A DNA stretch of 64,000 nucleotides from Eucalyptus grandis (GCF_016545825.1 NC_052614.1:27615669-27679668); one strand, 5' to 3'. Counted from the first letter of the stretch, positions 11,833-24,652 are shown. Numbers and translations are program-made. The notes: generated by a model from the sequence alone, not told the origin.

Positions 11833-13440
11833 CTAGACTTTAACTTCTTCAAGCTTCAAAATGTTGAGTCTTGAACGGATAAAATCGAATTGATTTTTCT
11901 CCAAAGGCTTTGTGAATATATCCGCTAGTTGACTCTTTGAATCAACAAATTTAATCGAGATTTCTCCATTTTGAATATGATCTCTAATGAAGTGATGTCG
12001 AATCTCAATATGCTTTGCTCTTGAATGAAGGATTGGATTTTTGGTGAGATTGATCGCACTAGTGTTGTCACATCTGATTTCTGTGCATGAGTCTTCAATC
12101 CCAAAGTCTTGTAGCTGTTGTTTTATCCATAGAATTTGTGAACAGCAGCTTCCAAGAGCTACATACTCTGCTTCTGTTGTAGAAAGAGCTACAGTGCTTT
12201 GCTTCCTCGAAAACCAAGACACCGTTCTGTTTCCAAGTAGTTGACACGTTCCGGAGGTGCTTTTCTATCGACTCGCAACCGGCCAGATCCGCATCCGAGT
12301 ATCCTAGAAGATTAAAGTCTCCTTCTTGGGATACCGAGACCGATGCTTGAAGATGAGGCAACATATTTGATAACACGTTTTACAGCACCGAGATGAGATT
12401 CTCGGGATCCGATTGAAACCTAGCACAAATGCAAACACTCAACAAAATATCAGGTCTAGAAAGGTAAGATAAAGAAGTGAACCGATCATGCTCTGTACAG
12501 CTTTTGATCTACTTTCTTCCCTTCTTCATCCTTGTCTATCTTCTGAGAACATGACATTGGTATGTCGATCTTTTTGCACTTTTCCAATCCAAACCTTTTG
12601 ACAAGATCATTCGCATATTTTTCCTGATGAATAAAAGTTCCTTCCTTCATTTGTTTCACTTGGAGTCCAAGAAAGAATGTTAACTCTCCCATCATACTCA
12701 TTTCAAACTCATCCCGCATAGACTTAGAAAATTTCTTGTATAGACTTTCATTAGATGATCCAAAAATAATATCGTCCACATATATTTGAACAAGCAAAAA
12801 GCTTTTGCTTTCCTTTTGATAAACAATGTAGTATCTACTTTACCTTTGACAAAACCATTCTGTAATAAGAACTTACTTAGTCTGTCGTACCAAGCTCGAG
12901 GTGCTTGCTTTAAACCATACAAGGCCTTTTCGGTCAAGACCGAGTCGGCTTCTTTGGGTCTTCAAATCCAGGTGGTTGTTCCACATAAACTTCCTCATGG
13001 ATGAATCCATTTAGGAATGCACTTTTGACGTTCATTTGGAATAACCTGAAATTTTTATAACAAGCAAACGCAAGTAATAGACGAATAGCTTCTAACCTTG
13101 CTACTGGAGCGTAAGTCTCATCATAGTCTATTCCTTCTTCTTGCGTATATCCTTTGGCCACGAGTCTTGCTTTGTTTCGTACGACTTTTCCTTCTTCATT
13201 CATCTTGTTCCTGAATACCCATTTGGTTCCAATAACAGTTTTACCTTTTGGTTTAGATGTCAATTCCCGGACATCATTGATGTTGAATTGTCTCGAGTTC
13301 TTCTTGCATAGATTCGATCCAGCTTTCATCGATAAAGCTTCTTCTATGCTTTTTGGTTCAATTTCAGAAATGAGAGCCACAAAGACTAGATTCTTCACGC
13401 CTTTTTGATCTGGTGCGGATTCCTTCATTGATTTCGCCAA
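11833..13440 (-). pseudogene. SIRE-like RT and RNase H
   Basis: Minus-strand pieces in order: 13440-12934 contains the RT start (KWVFRNKMNEEG, ARLVAKGYTQEEGIDY, QMNVKSAFLNG). 12937-12698 contains [16 protein letters not shown]. 12797-12486 contains the catalytic IYVDDIIFG. 12376-12095 and 12222-11833 carry RNase H (STTEAEYVA, RCDNTSAINL, RAKHIEIRHHFIRD, LADIFTKPL). The pieces lie in different frames, so several frameshifts separate them, although the YVDD box is intact. In a working element this is the C-terminal half of the polyprotein that copies RNA into DNA. Confidence 0.9.
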
Positions 13441-14915
13441 TAATGAGATCTTTAGGATGACTGGATTTATGCTTCCAGTTACTGGTTGTTCTGCCTAGTT
13501 GATGATCTCTTTCTTTATTTGAATCTTCATGTGCTTCTTGATGTTGGACTTCCAGAGACTGAGATGCTTCTTGAGTTGTAAGCATTGGAAGGTCTGGAGT
13601 AGGTTCAGACTCTTCATACTGAGTCTGACTGGATTCATCTTGCATTGAGTCTTGGAATTTAACATTCGTTGATTCCTCCACTGAATGGCTTTTCTTGTTG
13701 TAGACTCTGTAGGCTTTGCTTGATATAGAATATCCAAGGAAGATGCCTTCATCTGATCTTTCTTCAAACTTACCAACTCGATCATTTGCATTTTTCAAAA
13801 TAAAGCATTTGCAACCAAACACATGAAAGTATGAAACAATAGGCTTTTTACCTTTGAACAATTCATAGGGGTTTTCTCTAAAATAGGTCTTAAAAAGACT
13901 ATTTATAATATAGCATGCTGTTGAAACAAATTCAGCCCAAAATCGTGAAGAAATTTTGCTTTCAATTAAAAGTGTTCTAGCCATTTCTTGAAGAGATCTA
14001 TTCTTTCTTTCCACAACTCCATTTTGCTCTGGAGTATATGGAGAGGAAAACATATGATTAAAACCAGATTTATCACAAAATTTCGTAAAATCTTGGTTTT
14101 CAAATTCACTTCCATGATCTGTTCTTATGCTTGATATTGCACATCCTTTTTCATTTTGAACCTTTTTAGCAAATTTTTCAAAATACGAAAAGGTTTCTGA
14201 CTTACTTGCAATGAAATATACCCAAGTAAAGCGGGAGTAATCATCCACAATTACTAGGCAATATTTCTTACCTCCATTGCTCTAGGTTCTGGTTGGTCCG
14301 AAGAGATCCATATGAAGCAACTGTAGTACATGATTAGTAGAAACATGGTTTATTTGCTTAAATGAATTTCTTACCTGCTTTCCCAGAATGCATGGAGTGC
14401 ATGAATCAGACTTTTGGTATGGCAATTTAGGTAGACCTCGAACAAGCTTCTTTGATGAGATTTTGGCTAATTGTTTCATGTTGACATGGCCAAGCTTTCT
14501 ATGCCATAAGACTGCTTCATCTTGAATTGAGATTAGGCATTGTGCTTCATTTGGTTTTACATCAAGGAGGTAGATATTTCCATGCCTTCGACCCATGAAA
14601 GACGAGTTGAGTCTTTGCTAATTCCAGAACATGTGCCTTCTTGAAAGGAGATCTTGAAACCAAAAGATCACACAATTGGCTAATACTTAGAAGATTGTAG
14701 TTGAGTCCTTCCACTAGAGAGACATTGCTTATTGTGAGATTTCCAATTTTCACAGTTCCAAATCCCACAATGCTTCCTTTGCTGTTTCCTCCAAATGAAA
14801 CTTTTCCACCATTCACTTGAACAAGCTTTATGAAGCAATTTGAGTCTCCCGTCATGTGTCTTGAACATCCGCTGTCAAGATACCACTTAACTTTCTTTTT
14901 TGACGAGACCTGCAT
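13364..14915 (-). pseudogene. SIRE-like protease and integrase
   Basis: 14915-14562 carries the protease active site in WYLDSGCSRHMTG. 14596-14282 carries the integrase zinc-binding region (LWHRKLGHVN, then CTPCILGKQ). 14248-13364 (294 aa) carries the core DDE domain (MDDYSRFTWVYF, RTDHGSEFENQDF, YTPEQNGVVERKN) and its C-terminal part. Catalytic Asp, Asp and Glu all appear present. Frame changes between 14596 and 14248, and between integrase and RT, make the polyprotein discontinuous. Confidence 0.9.
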
Positions 14916-15200
14916 TCAAAAGAGAGTCTCAAGCTTTCTTTGGTACCCAAATTTTCTTGGGTCCTTTGGTGTTAGTAGAATAAGCATTACTAGGACATAC
15001 TTTCTTAACAGGCTTCCAAACCATAGGACACTCTTTTTCAAAATGATCCCGATTGTTACACTTTGAACACCTTAAAGCACTTCGACCTACAGACTTTACA
15101 AAGACTTTCTTGAAATGATTTTTGTAAGCCTCTTTTGACGGTCTTTTCTTAATTCTTTCTTTTACTTTTGGAAAATCAATTAAAGGAATTGTTTCTGCTG

Positions 15201-16643
15201 TCATACCCAAACCAGACTTATTAAAGTAAGGTCTTTGACCGAAAGAACTTTTTCAAGTTTTTCAGACCCTATTGAAAATTTCTTTGAAATATTTGATAAG
15301 TCGGTTTTTAAGAAAACATTTTCTTTTGAAAGTTTATCTTCATTCTCCTTAAGAGTAGAAACATTCAAGTCTAAACTTTTCACTTTTTCTTTTAAAATAT
15401 TTTCCTTTTGTTTTAACACTGAGTTTTCCTTTTTAAGTTCGGAAATCCTTTTTAGAGAAGTCTTAAGACTAAGACATAATTCATCAATGTATTTAGAGAC
15501 TTTGACAGGGATTTTATAATCACTTACCTCAAATTCACTGTCTGAGTCTGATCCAGAATCTGAGTCTGATTGTGCCATTAGACACGAGGTTGGCATATTC
15601 ATCATCACTTTCTTCACACTCGTATCGCTCCAAGTTTCGGCTTTGAGAGCTTTTCGAGACTTTTCAGCTTTTCCTCTTTTCTTCTTCAGAGAGGACAATT
15701 TGGTCGATGTGTCCCTTTTCTTACATTCGAAGCAAACTACATCTTTGTTTGGTTCCTCATTATCAACAAACTTGGTTTGCTGTTTCAAGACTTTGTTTCC
15801 TCGAGTTGAACCTTCTTCCTTTTCTATTCAGCTTTCGAACCTTCTAATCATAAGTGCAAGCTCCTCATCGTCCGGATCTTCTTCAGAGTCTGTATCATCA
15901 GAATCATCGTTAGATTTTAATGCAATGGATTTCTTACCTCTTGGATCTTCGTCTTCATTAATTCGTTCCACTTCATAAGACTGAAGAGTTCCAATCAGCT
16001 CGTCTACAGATAATGGCATAATTCTTTGTGTCTCTCTTATTGAAGTCTTTATATGATTCCAATCCTTGGAGAGTCCACGCAGTAGCTTGTTCACCTTCAT
16101 AGGATCAGAAATTTTCTGTCCTTGATTCTCAAGACCATTGACAATATCTGTAAACGGCTAAACATGTCGGTTATAGATTCTCCTTGTTTCATTTTGAAGG
16201 CTTCATATTGACCAAGAAGAATGTTAATTCGGTCTCCTTCACTCGGTCCGTCCCTTCATAAGTGATATGTAATATATCCCAGACTTCTTTTCTTTGTTTC
16301 ACAAGAAGATATTCTGTTATATTCAGTTGGTGATAAAGCACAATATAAAGAGTAAATTGCTTTTGCATCGAGTGCTTGTCTCTTGTTTATCTCTTCTTGA
16401 GACATTCCGCTGGTTTCAACAGGTTTCTTTCCCTCTTTCGGATGCTGATGCGGTAGTAGGAGTAATTCCTCTTTCCACCACATCCCATTCCAGAGGATCC
16501 TTTGATCGTAGAAAAGCTTTCATCTTGTTTTTCCAGATGTTGTAATCCTTTCCATCAAAGTAGGGTGGCCTGGTATTGCTTTGCCCTTCCACCAGCCCTG
16601 GTGCTAGCATACTAGCCATGGATCTTTTACTCAAGTAAAACAC
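15201..16643 (-). pseudogene. SIRE-like gag
   Basis: 16643-16416 is the gag start, with PYFDGKDYNIWKNKMKAFL, the usual copia gag opening. 16483-16256, 16100-15828 (LLRGLSKDWNHIKTSIRET) and 15788-15201 continue it. A CCHC-like knuckle, CSKCNNRDHFEKECP, lies in 15210-14929, and a degenerate one (CFECKKRDTS) in 15788-15201. Long coiled-coil-like runs rich in Lys, Leu and Ser occupy about 15500-15200. A long gag of this kind is typical of Sireviruses. Several frameshifts break it. Confidence 0.85.
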
Positions 16644-16665
16644 TTCAAATAAAGTAAGAACACGA

Positions 16666-16677
16666 GCTCTGATACCA
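16666..16677 (-). promoter_or_regulatory. Primer-binding site (tRNA-iMet type)
   Basis: TGGTATCAGAGC on the minus strand, just inside the 5' LTR. This matches the 3' end of initiator methionine tRNA, the usual primer of plant copia elements. Confidence 0.9.
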
Positions 16678-16679
16678 AT

Positions 16680-17584
16680 TGATAATGCTAGTACGAGTAC
16701 CTAGAGGGGGGTGAATAGGTTTATAAAAATTTTCTTGAAGATTGCACAATACTTAGACAGATGAAGGATTAAAAAGATCAATCGTAAGACTGAGTAAGGG
16801 AAAGAGAGAATTAAACACGAGGTTTATAGTGGTTCGGCTTGATTCAAGCCTACGTCCACTCTTCTGCACTGACAGCCGATTGGCTGGATTCCACTATGAA
16901 CAAAGAGATGTTACAAAGTGTTGATCTTCCTTGATTTCTCGATGTAGATGATCTACTACACTCGCTCAAGGTATCACCAAGTATAAACACTCTCTGTGTA
17001 TACACTTTCGCTCGAACTGTATCGACTAACAATCAAGGTTCTTCAGACTCTAGAATTTTTCTATCGATCACACACTTAAAACAACTAGAACGTCTTCCTT
17101 TTATACTCCTTTATGCCATCATAGCCGTTGGCACTTACCAAAGGAATTCCTCCAATCTACCCGTTGGTCGGAATCAATTAAGAAGATCATCCGAGCTATT
17201 TAAGGAATCTGATGATAGCCCATCAATCATGTTCGCCCATACAATCGGGATTTTGGTTTCCAAGAATAGAACATTCCAAGAATGTTTCGTCGACCATCGG
17301 ATCTTCTATTGATCTTAGATAAGAATCAAAAAAATCCGTAGTGATTATCCAACCAAGGGATCTTTTCCAGAGGATTGGATCGAATCCCCAACCATATACT
17401 TCGGCTTCGGATATCCTTCGCCACTGGATTAGAAAGACTGTCAGTGAGAATAATCTTGAGTCTTGAGTCTTGAGTCTTGAGTCTTGAGATTACAAAGTCT
17501 TGAGACTTTAACTATCGATATCCAGACTAGACTAATAGAAACGTTTTGTCAGCTTCAAAATATTCTGGAAAGATTTCTCCAACA
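16680..17584 (-). repeat. 5' LTR of the SIRE-like element
   Basis: 905 bp, near-identical to 8144-9028 and ending at the CTCAC target duplication. It carries a longer CTTGAGT tandem run near 17453-17490. A diverged solo copy of the same LTR family is at 58309-59222. Confidence 0.93.
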
Positions 17585-18206
17585 CTCACCAGACACAACG
17601 GTGAGGCCCCCTCATCGGATCTGGCGAGGGCTCGCCTCGCGCGGCAAGCTTGTGCCCAGCGACGGCGGGGTGAGGCAAGCCCTCCACAGACGCGACGGCG
17701 AGCCCCCCTCGCCGTCGCTGGGCGCGAGCTCGCCTCACGGTCGCCGCGCGAGGCGAGCTCGCGCCCGCCGACGGCGAGGAGGGCTCGCCGTCGCGCGTCG
17801 GCGAGGCCTCCTCGCCCGCCGGATCGCCTTAGTCGGCGACCGGCCAGGTTGGCCGGTCGCGAGCCCAAGGAAGGAGGAGGGAGGAGGGAAAAAAAAAAGA
17901 AAAAAATTAATAAAAATTAATAAAAAATAAAATATTATTAAAAAATACTCGCCGGCACCGGCCAACTACCACGTCAGCGCCGGCCGGCTAATTTTGGCCG
18001 GATGGACTGAATTAGAACAAAAGTAAAAGGTTTAGGACTAAATTGGCCAAAAAAAAAAAGTTTTGGACTGAATTGGCACAATTATAATAGGTTTAGGACT
18101 TTTTAGGTAATTCTCCCTTAAATCGGCATCAAAAAAAGGTTTTGAACTAAATCGGCACAAAGACAAAATGTTTAGGAATTTTTTGGCACTTTTCCCCATT
18201 ATCGGG

Positions 18207-20790
18207 ATTTAAAAGAAGAAATAGAAGAGCTCATTAAAAAAAGTTTCTCTCTTCCCTTCTTGCTAACTGCCCCATCTGTTTACATCTCCAAGAAAAGGCA
18301 ACAACATCAAATTAGGATTCGCATCATAGGCATCGAATGCAAGCGATTCTAGCGAAGTTATGAGTAGGGAAGTTCCATACGCTTTCGCCTGCATTCAAGT
18401 CATTCACGCTCTGAAGCAAATAAAGCAGCACAGGTTGAGATGGAGCTAAGGTATGATCAGTATTACAATTACTTCACACTTCTCCTAACACTTCTCAAAC
18501 CAAATTCTGGTGAAACGGACCATTTACATTTCATGTCTCTCGACAGTTTTTGAATGCATTAAGGAGTAACCAGGCTCAATACATGCATGTCGAGGAAGAC
18601 CACATCGTCGGAAATTCTCTGCACTGACGTTGTGGGCTCTTTGTAGAAGCACCTTAGAAACTTTTTCTTACACACCTTACTCATTATTTTCAATTAAGTG
18701 AAGTGGATCCAACCCAATACGTTGATCATTATCAAACAAAGCTTGGTGCGAACAGTTTCGTGTCAAACTATAGTACTTCTCATTGCATTCGATTCATCAT
18801 GATTGATGTTCTAATCTAGATGCGAATACAATGAGCATTAGATGCCACTCCATTATATCTTAGAGATTAATATATTGTCGTCGCCGAGTTTCTTTTTGTT
18901 GCAAAGCGTGACCCACCCACTCATCATGACAGAGACGGACATTGGATTTCGGTGAAGGGGAAAAAAAAATCTGCGACAAGATTTTTCTTTAGGTAAATAT
19001 GTGTAACTATTTTTTTAAAGCACAAGTTCCAATGGCCAAAAACTTGATGAGACTGAGAGTTGCCACATTTTAAAAAGAGATGTCCACTGTGGTGTTTACA
19101 TTGTTATTTTCGTTCGTTTTTTAAGGAACCAAAAAAGCGGGCAGCTGTAGATATTTGCACACTGATGGAACTAACAGATTAGAGAGTTAAAAGGATTATA
19201 TGGCATTCATGAACTTAAAAATCATTCAACGGTTTAGATACACAACATGATTACCTTGCTGAAATAGGCAACGATGGAAAATGATATATGTCCAACTTTT
19301 AATATGATGAGTTTATCTTCGAACCCACTAGAAAAAATGAGAGACACGATTATATCTACGATGAGATGCTTTTATTTTGCATAATATCTCAATATCAAGA
19401 TAGTGGAAGATCATTGCAGAATTCTAAGCCAGCAAAGATTTAGTGATTTTCTTGCGAGGCTAGGGTTCATCCACGATCCAGAAGCCACGTGAATCAAATG
19501 AATCCCCAAGTGTGAACAGGAATCGGCATTGAGATATTCTGATCGGGTCTTGAGTGTAAACACGATATATAATAATGCCAACAGTATTCGGAGCAAACGA
19601 GGACTGGGGAATTGTATATTCCTATTTTGTGTTCTTACTGCTCTATATTATTGTACGGAATGTCAAAGGTGTCCGCCAGAAATTGACTGGTTCCATCAAT
19701 TAATTCTTCGGAATAGCAGAAATATATGCAGGTGCTTAATTTAATTTCTCTGCACCTTTTGCTTCTCGAGTGTAACGAAAGCTCAGTGAGATAAAGGGCA
19801 TGATTGCAATGCCTTGGTATGGACCCAAAAATGGAAAAGAAAATGGAGGATCGATCTGCACTGATCAAGTAAATTAATAGATTAAAAACGATTTGCCGAA
19901 GATTTAATAGCATTGTTTTTCTACATTAAGTTGTATGCAAAATCCTCGTCGAAATTCTAGATTTAATTAATTTCTCACGTTCAATAATATAACAATGAGT
20001 TTCACGTTATCCGATGAGTAAATAAATTTAATAGATCCATCCATAAATGACCACAACCTTTGTTTCAATGAGTTAATTTAGTGAAGTTTAAAGTTTGAAA
20101 AATTCAAAATGCATAATATAATAAATGGAGTCAGAAATAACCTCCATCTGACTTTTCCATGCAGAATTATATTGTCATGAGTCAAAAAATACAAATGTTT
20201 TTCTATACTAATAAATTTCAACAAGTATTGAGAAGCGTATAAAAACTCTCACTGATAAACAACGATCAACGAATTTTTTAGGTAACTTATTGATAATCAT
20301 CTACAATTTTATTAGAAAAATCATAATTTTCAAATTTACAATTTTTTTTTTTTATATATTTCCAATATTTATTTGTAAAACTTACTACTACTTTGAATCT
20401 AATATGAGACTGTGAGTGTACTAACTCTTATATGAAATTACCAACCTAAATTGAAACGACTTATTAAATTTTGTCAAAATATAGTACCCACGGAACTCGG
20501 GTAACAGGTGATTTTCCTCTACCCACAGCTTTTTGAATTTTATGAATTCTTCCAGAAGTCTACTATTACGGAAAAAATGTCAATTTTTTTGGTACAAAAC
20601 AATAGACTCGTCCCTTTGTCATATATATTAAACTGCTACTTATTATCCAAGCAAGGTTTTGAAAGGGAAACAAATAACCAGAATGCTTTCAGAATCTTGA
20701 CAACCTTCAGCATTTGACTCTCAATGCAAATGAAGGATATGCATCTAAATTAAAACATTTATAAAAAAAAAAAAAATTTGGTAAAGTTTA
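18207..20790. other. AT-rich DNA without a recognisable gene
   Basis: No assignable open frame or RNA gene seen. Short frames at 19411-19913 on both strands overlap each other and show no domain. A (T)n stretch lies at 20341-20355. Confidence 0.45.
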
Positions 20791-20794
20791 TAAA

Positions 20795-21420
20795 CTTTGT
20801 TTGTTCTTGCCTTCAACAGAATAATCTCGTCTAACCTTATACATAGAGCTTTTAGGACCTCAACCTCGTAGGTTGTTTTCGAATTAATGTTTTGATTGGA
20901 ACCTCTGCCAGTGCCAGACTCTTATCTGTTTGCACAAGTCAAAGACAATACTTTGCACATCCAGAATTAGGCGAAGCACATGCCTTTCTTGGTTAAGTTC
21001 TTTCCCTTTCCATAAGATAGTTCATTCCGTATCCTACAATTAAACTAAAGGACCTCGGCCGAGGAAAAAAAGAGACGAGAAATCTACCATGAATCTCTCT
21101 ATTTCTTTACGTGTCATATATAAACGATCAAAGAAGTTGTGACTGAAACATATGGCGACCCATTTAGTTTGTGATAATTCTTTTTTAATAAATTTTCACT
21201 TTTTGAAAATGAAAATGAACTATTATATATATATATATATATATTTGGGAAAACACATGGTTCTAAAAAATATTTCAACATGAATCAAAACTGAAAGTAT
21301 CTGTGGTTGTATTATTCTAAAGTTAAAAAGCACATTATCGTGAATTCAAAGTAAATCGGGTTCTCATTCAAAAGAACAAATTTTGAAAACAACTCTTTTC
21401 TTATTTTTGTGGTTTGGTAG
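20795..21420 (+). repeat. Copy B of the MADS upstream segment, left part
   Basis: Matches copy A at about 345-890: TTTGTTTGTTCTTGCC, then AGACTCTTATCTGTTTG, then the (AT)n run near 21225, then TTTGTGGTTTGGTAG. The match stops at about 21420, where the gypsy-type element begins, and resumes with the next part of the segment at about 36383. Copy B is thus one segment opened by a 15-kb insertion. Confidence 0.7.
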
Positions 21421-23940
21421 TGTTGAACAAATAAAAGGAAAAATGAAAAAAAAAAATGGAGAAAATCGATTTGATTGATTATGCATGGAAATTTGAAATT
21501 CTGATAGATATTCAGATTTTGATAAATGCAGAAATAATTAAAAATCAGGTGAACAAATGGGCAATAATTTTTGCAAAATGGAATAAATTTGAGTAAGATC
21601 GAATTGATCGCGAAATCATGCCTTAATTTACAGATTTGATTTAATGCGATATGAGATGGAAATTCAAGAACTACCATATAAAGCGGCTGTTTAGAATCAC
21701 TATAAAAAGAGTTTCATTTTTCGTAACCGGGGCGAATGGGAGAAATTTGAGAGAAAAATTCAAGAGCGAATTCGAAGAAAAATCGGCGTAAGAAGAAGGC
21801 CTCGTCTGCCTTGGTCAAAGGGAAAAGTCAGCTGTAGAACAGAGAAAGAGGAGAGAGAAGACCGGTGAGTGACGTGAGGTGAGAGAAAAGAAAAAGAAAA
21901 ACAGGTTACTGTTTGTCTTCCTCGCACAGACGCTCGCGCCCTGCCAGTCTCCGTCCGCCACGCCCCCAGCCGTCCGGCCGCCCTCAGCGACGCCCGCAAC
22001 TGACCTCCGCCGCTGACCCGCAGCACCGCCACCGTGCTGCTGCCGACGCTCACACTCGACGCCTCTCTCCGCACCCGTCGTCGTCGCGCTCGCTATCGCT
22101 ACCGCACTCGCCCGCGCCAGCACTACCAGAGCCCAACGCCGCCGTTGCTGCTTCCCTCTGCCAGGTGCCCGACATCCGCGCAGTCCCCCTGCTGCTGCGC
22201 CCAGCGCTCGACACCCACAACACCCGTCGCTGGCCTCCACCCGGCGCCTGTAGCCAGCGCTGCGCCCTGCCGTCACTGCTCCAACGCCTCCTCCTCCGTG
22301 CGACGATTCCACAGCAGCTCTGCGCTCGCTGCTGCGGTGCTCCGGCTCCGCTCCGCCTGCTCGCCACCATTCCTGACACCTTCAACCGCCACCACGCCGG
22401 CAGCACTTCTGAACCAGCAACGCTACACCACTCACCCTAGCCCGGCGTTCCCCCTTCGGTGATCCGCGCCTCCGCCGCACCTCAGCTCGTGCCGATCCAC
22501 CCGACGCCTGCCAGTCTGCCTTAGCCTGACGCTCGCTGGTCGCCGTGCCATACCTCCGTGTCAGCCCGCTTCATCGACGCCGCGAACGCCGCCCGTTGCT
22601 ACGTCCTCCCTTGAGTCCCCCCATCTTAGGTGGTTTATTTTTTTATTCTATTTTTTTTATTTGTTTATTTTTTTAGTTTGTTATTATTGCTTAAGTTGTA
22701 ACATTGGGTCAGTGTTCATATTCTGACATTATCCGAGGGATTCTGTCCAAATTATTATAATTATTAATTTGATTTGTAAGACGTCGGATCATATTTTTAA
22801 TTATATTAATTTTTGAGTATTTTGGTAGAATATTAATTGTTAAATCATTATAATTATAAATTTGATCCGTAAGACTTCGGATCATATTTTTAATTATTTT
22901 AAACTATTTATCGTGATAATTAGGGTTAGGATAATTGTTAATTTGACCTGTGAGACAACATGTTATTTTTTCGATTATTTTAATTATTTATTTTGTTGAT
23001 AGTTTAGATTTAATATTTATTCAATAATTACTTGTCTTAAAAAAAACTAAAAAAAATCAGAAAATCAAAAAATCAAAATTATGCATGAGCATATAGGTTT
23101 AGTAAATTAGAATTTTAGTAAATTAGAATTTTCTTAGGATTACATTTTTAGGGTTGCATTTTTAGAAATAGGTTAGGGTTGGACCTAAATTAGTTTTTTA
23201 GATAATGTTCGCACATTTTAATTATCTTATTTTTCAAAAATTAGTTTTCTAAGATAGGATAGGGTTTAAGTCAAATTAATCCATAGAATAAATTAGAAAA
23301 TTATCCCTTTTTAGATAGTTTAATTAAATTTTTTTATTAATTCTGAATTTCAATAGAAAAATACAAAAATACTAGGTGCATGTTAATTAGTTCACATAAT
23401 AGGATCATTTAATCAGAATTTATTTACTAGTAAAATTAGGTCATGAGGTGCATATTAACTAGTTTGCATAATAGGATCATTTAATTAGAATTTGCTTATG
23501 AATAAGATTAAGTCATTTAGTTTAAAAAAATGCATTTTTATAAAAGAATCCTAATTTCAATGAAAATCCCAAAAAAATTGTTTGCTTTGTGTGATGCAAT
23601 TTATTGAATGCTTGAGCATCTGTGTGATCACATTTTTGCATAATAGTAATTTAGGTTAAAATAAATCCAAGCTGCCTGCAAAAATATTTTGAAAATTAAA
23701 AGAAATGGTACCAAAAGGGCATTAGAAAATTCTAGTTTAACCAAGTCCCCGTACCCTTAATCTTAAATCTCAATTTATTTTACTTAGGTGTCTAATCGAT
23801 CTACTATAAACCGATTAGTGGCGACTCCTAGTTAATAATGTGATTTGGTATGAGCTTAGGAGAGCCAGAGCTAAGTTTAAAGACTTAGTAGTCCATTAAC
23901 TTAGTTTTAGGTGGTGCGCCTGAAAAAATAGGTCACGACA
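21421..23940 (+). repeat. Probable 5' LTR of the gypsy-type element
   Basis: It starts TGTTGAAC where copy B homology ends and finishes GTCACGACA just before the primer site, giving TG...CA ends. A TATA-like TATAAAAAG occurs near 21702, followed by a GC-rich stretch (21910-22610) with frames open on both strands. Imperfect direct repeats are present: three units around GATTTGTAAGACGTCGGATC (about 22760, 22865, 22945) and two around AGGTGCAT...ATAGGATCATTTAAT (23385 and 23455). With no second LTR for comparison, the left border rests on context. Confidence 0.55.
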
Positions 23941-23943
23941 GCT

Positions 23944-23961
23944 TGGCGACTCCGCTGGGGA
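23944..23961 (+). promoter_or_regulatory. Primer-binding site of the gypsy-type element
   Basis: TGGCGACTCCGCTGGGGA, three bases after the presumed LTR end. It has the TGGCG...GGGGA form of plant gypsy primer sites; the priming tRNA is not certain. Confidence 0.65.
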
Positions 23962-24652
23962 ATACTTAGTAGACTTAGGCCAATTTTTTTTTTTCTTTTA
24001 AAAATGTTTTTGTTTGATAGCGAGGATCTTGGGTACATCCCTAACATTTCTAAGGTGTTAAATGTTCTTGCAGATGGGAGGTATAAGGGGAGTAGTCTAT
24101 GCTAACCTTTGTTTTGTAGATTGGAGTGTGGGATTAATGATTTATTTTTCCATGATTAGAAGTGTTATTTGCATTTAAACTATTGTGCATGTTTGATTGT
24201 TTTTAGCACTACACTATTGCACACACAACTTGTGGCCGGACCTAGACTGCGATAAGATTTTTAGGCTGGTGTTAAAAAGGATAATTCCTCCAAAGCGAGA
24301 CTGCTATGTACATGTTGACCTTCTCTTCCCCGAAAGTCTTTTCATGGTGTCGAATGTGTTTGTCCATATCCGCAAGACTGTGTGACTATTGGACATTCCA
24401 TTCGACAAAGCTGGAGTTAGGGGATCTGACACATTAATGCGAGACTACAACGATCAAATTATCCTCTTAACTCCACTTTGTTAAGCCATTTAGATAGAAA
24501 TCGAGCCTCACATTTCATTCGTGTGTCTATGTGCTTGTCATCCCTTCCGGTGAAAATAAGTTGTCTAAATTCTTACTTCGCAATTTTACTTACTTTATTG
24601 CAATTTTGTCGGTCCATGACAATAGGTTTCGTCGCGTCTTGTTTTATATGCT

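Larger units (their letters stand above)
8144..17584 (-). mobile_element. SIRE-like Ty1/copia retrotransposon, complete but degenerate
   Basis: Two LTRs (8144-9028 and 16680-17584) bound an interior read on the minus strand, with gag, protease, integrase, RT and RNase H in copia order and an extra 3' region before the 3' LTR. A tRNA-iMet-type primer site and a polypurine tract adjoin the LTRs. Target duplication is CTCGC (8139-8143) and CTCAC (17585-17589). Known: Sireviruses combine a long gag, an extra region after pol and repeated polypurine tracts, all seen here. The reading frame is broken many times. The LTRs differ at only a few percent by eye, so the insertion is fairly recent. Confidence 0.9.
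7440..18118. mobile_element. Inner Mutator-like TIR element nested in the outer one
   Basis: The ends GGGAGAATTACC (left) and GGTAATTCTCCC (right) begin inverted arms of about 190 bp (7440-7630 and 17930-18118). The flanks TAAATCAGC (7431-7439) and TAAATCGGC (18119-18127) form a 9-bp duplication with one mismatch. They lie inside the right arm of the outer element, so this insertion is younger. Minus the copia element it is about 1.2 kb, with a very GC-rich core and no transposase. Confidence 0.8.
6481..18197. mobile_element. Outer Mutator-like TIR element (non-autonomous)
   Basis: The left end GGGGAAAAGTGCC is mirrored by GGCACTTTTCCCC at the right end. The 9-bp ATTATCGGG at 6474-6482 is repeated exactly at 18198-18206 (two G residues overlap the terminus). 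Long inverted arms (about 6481-6665 against 7325-7439 continuing at 18119-18197) carry repeated phrases such as TTTAGTCCTAAA. Without its insertions the element is about 1 kb and has no transposase. The 9-bp duplication and long TIRs fit Mutator-like elements; the family is inferred. Confidence 0.8.

Noticed and set aside
21760..22462. Long open frames on both strands in a GC-rich stretch
   Set aside because: They lie in the presumed gypsy LTR, overlap in all frames and show no domain; this is a composition effect.
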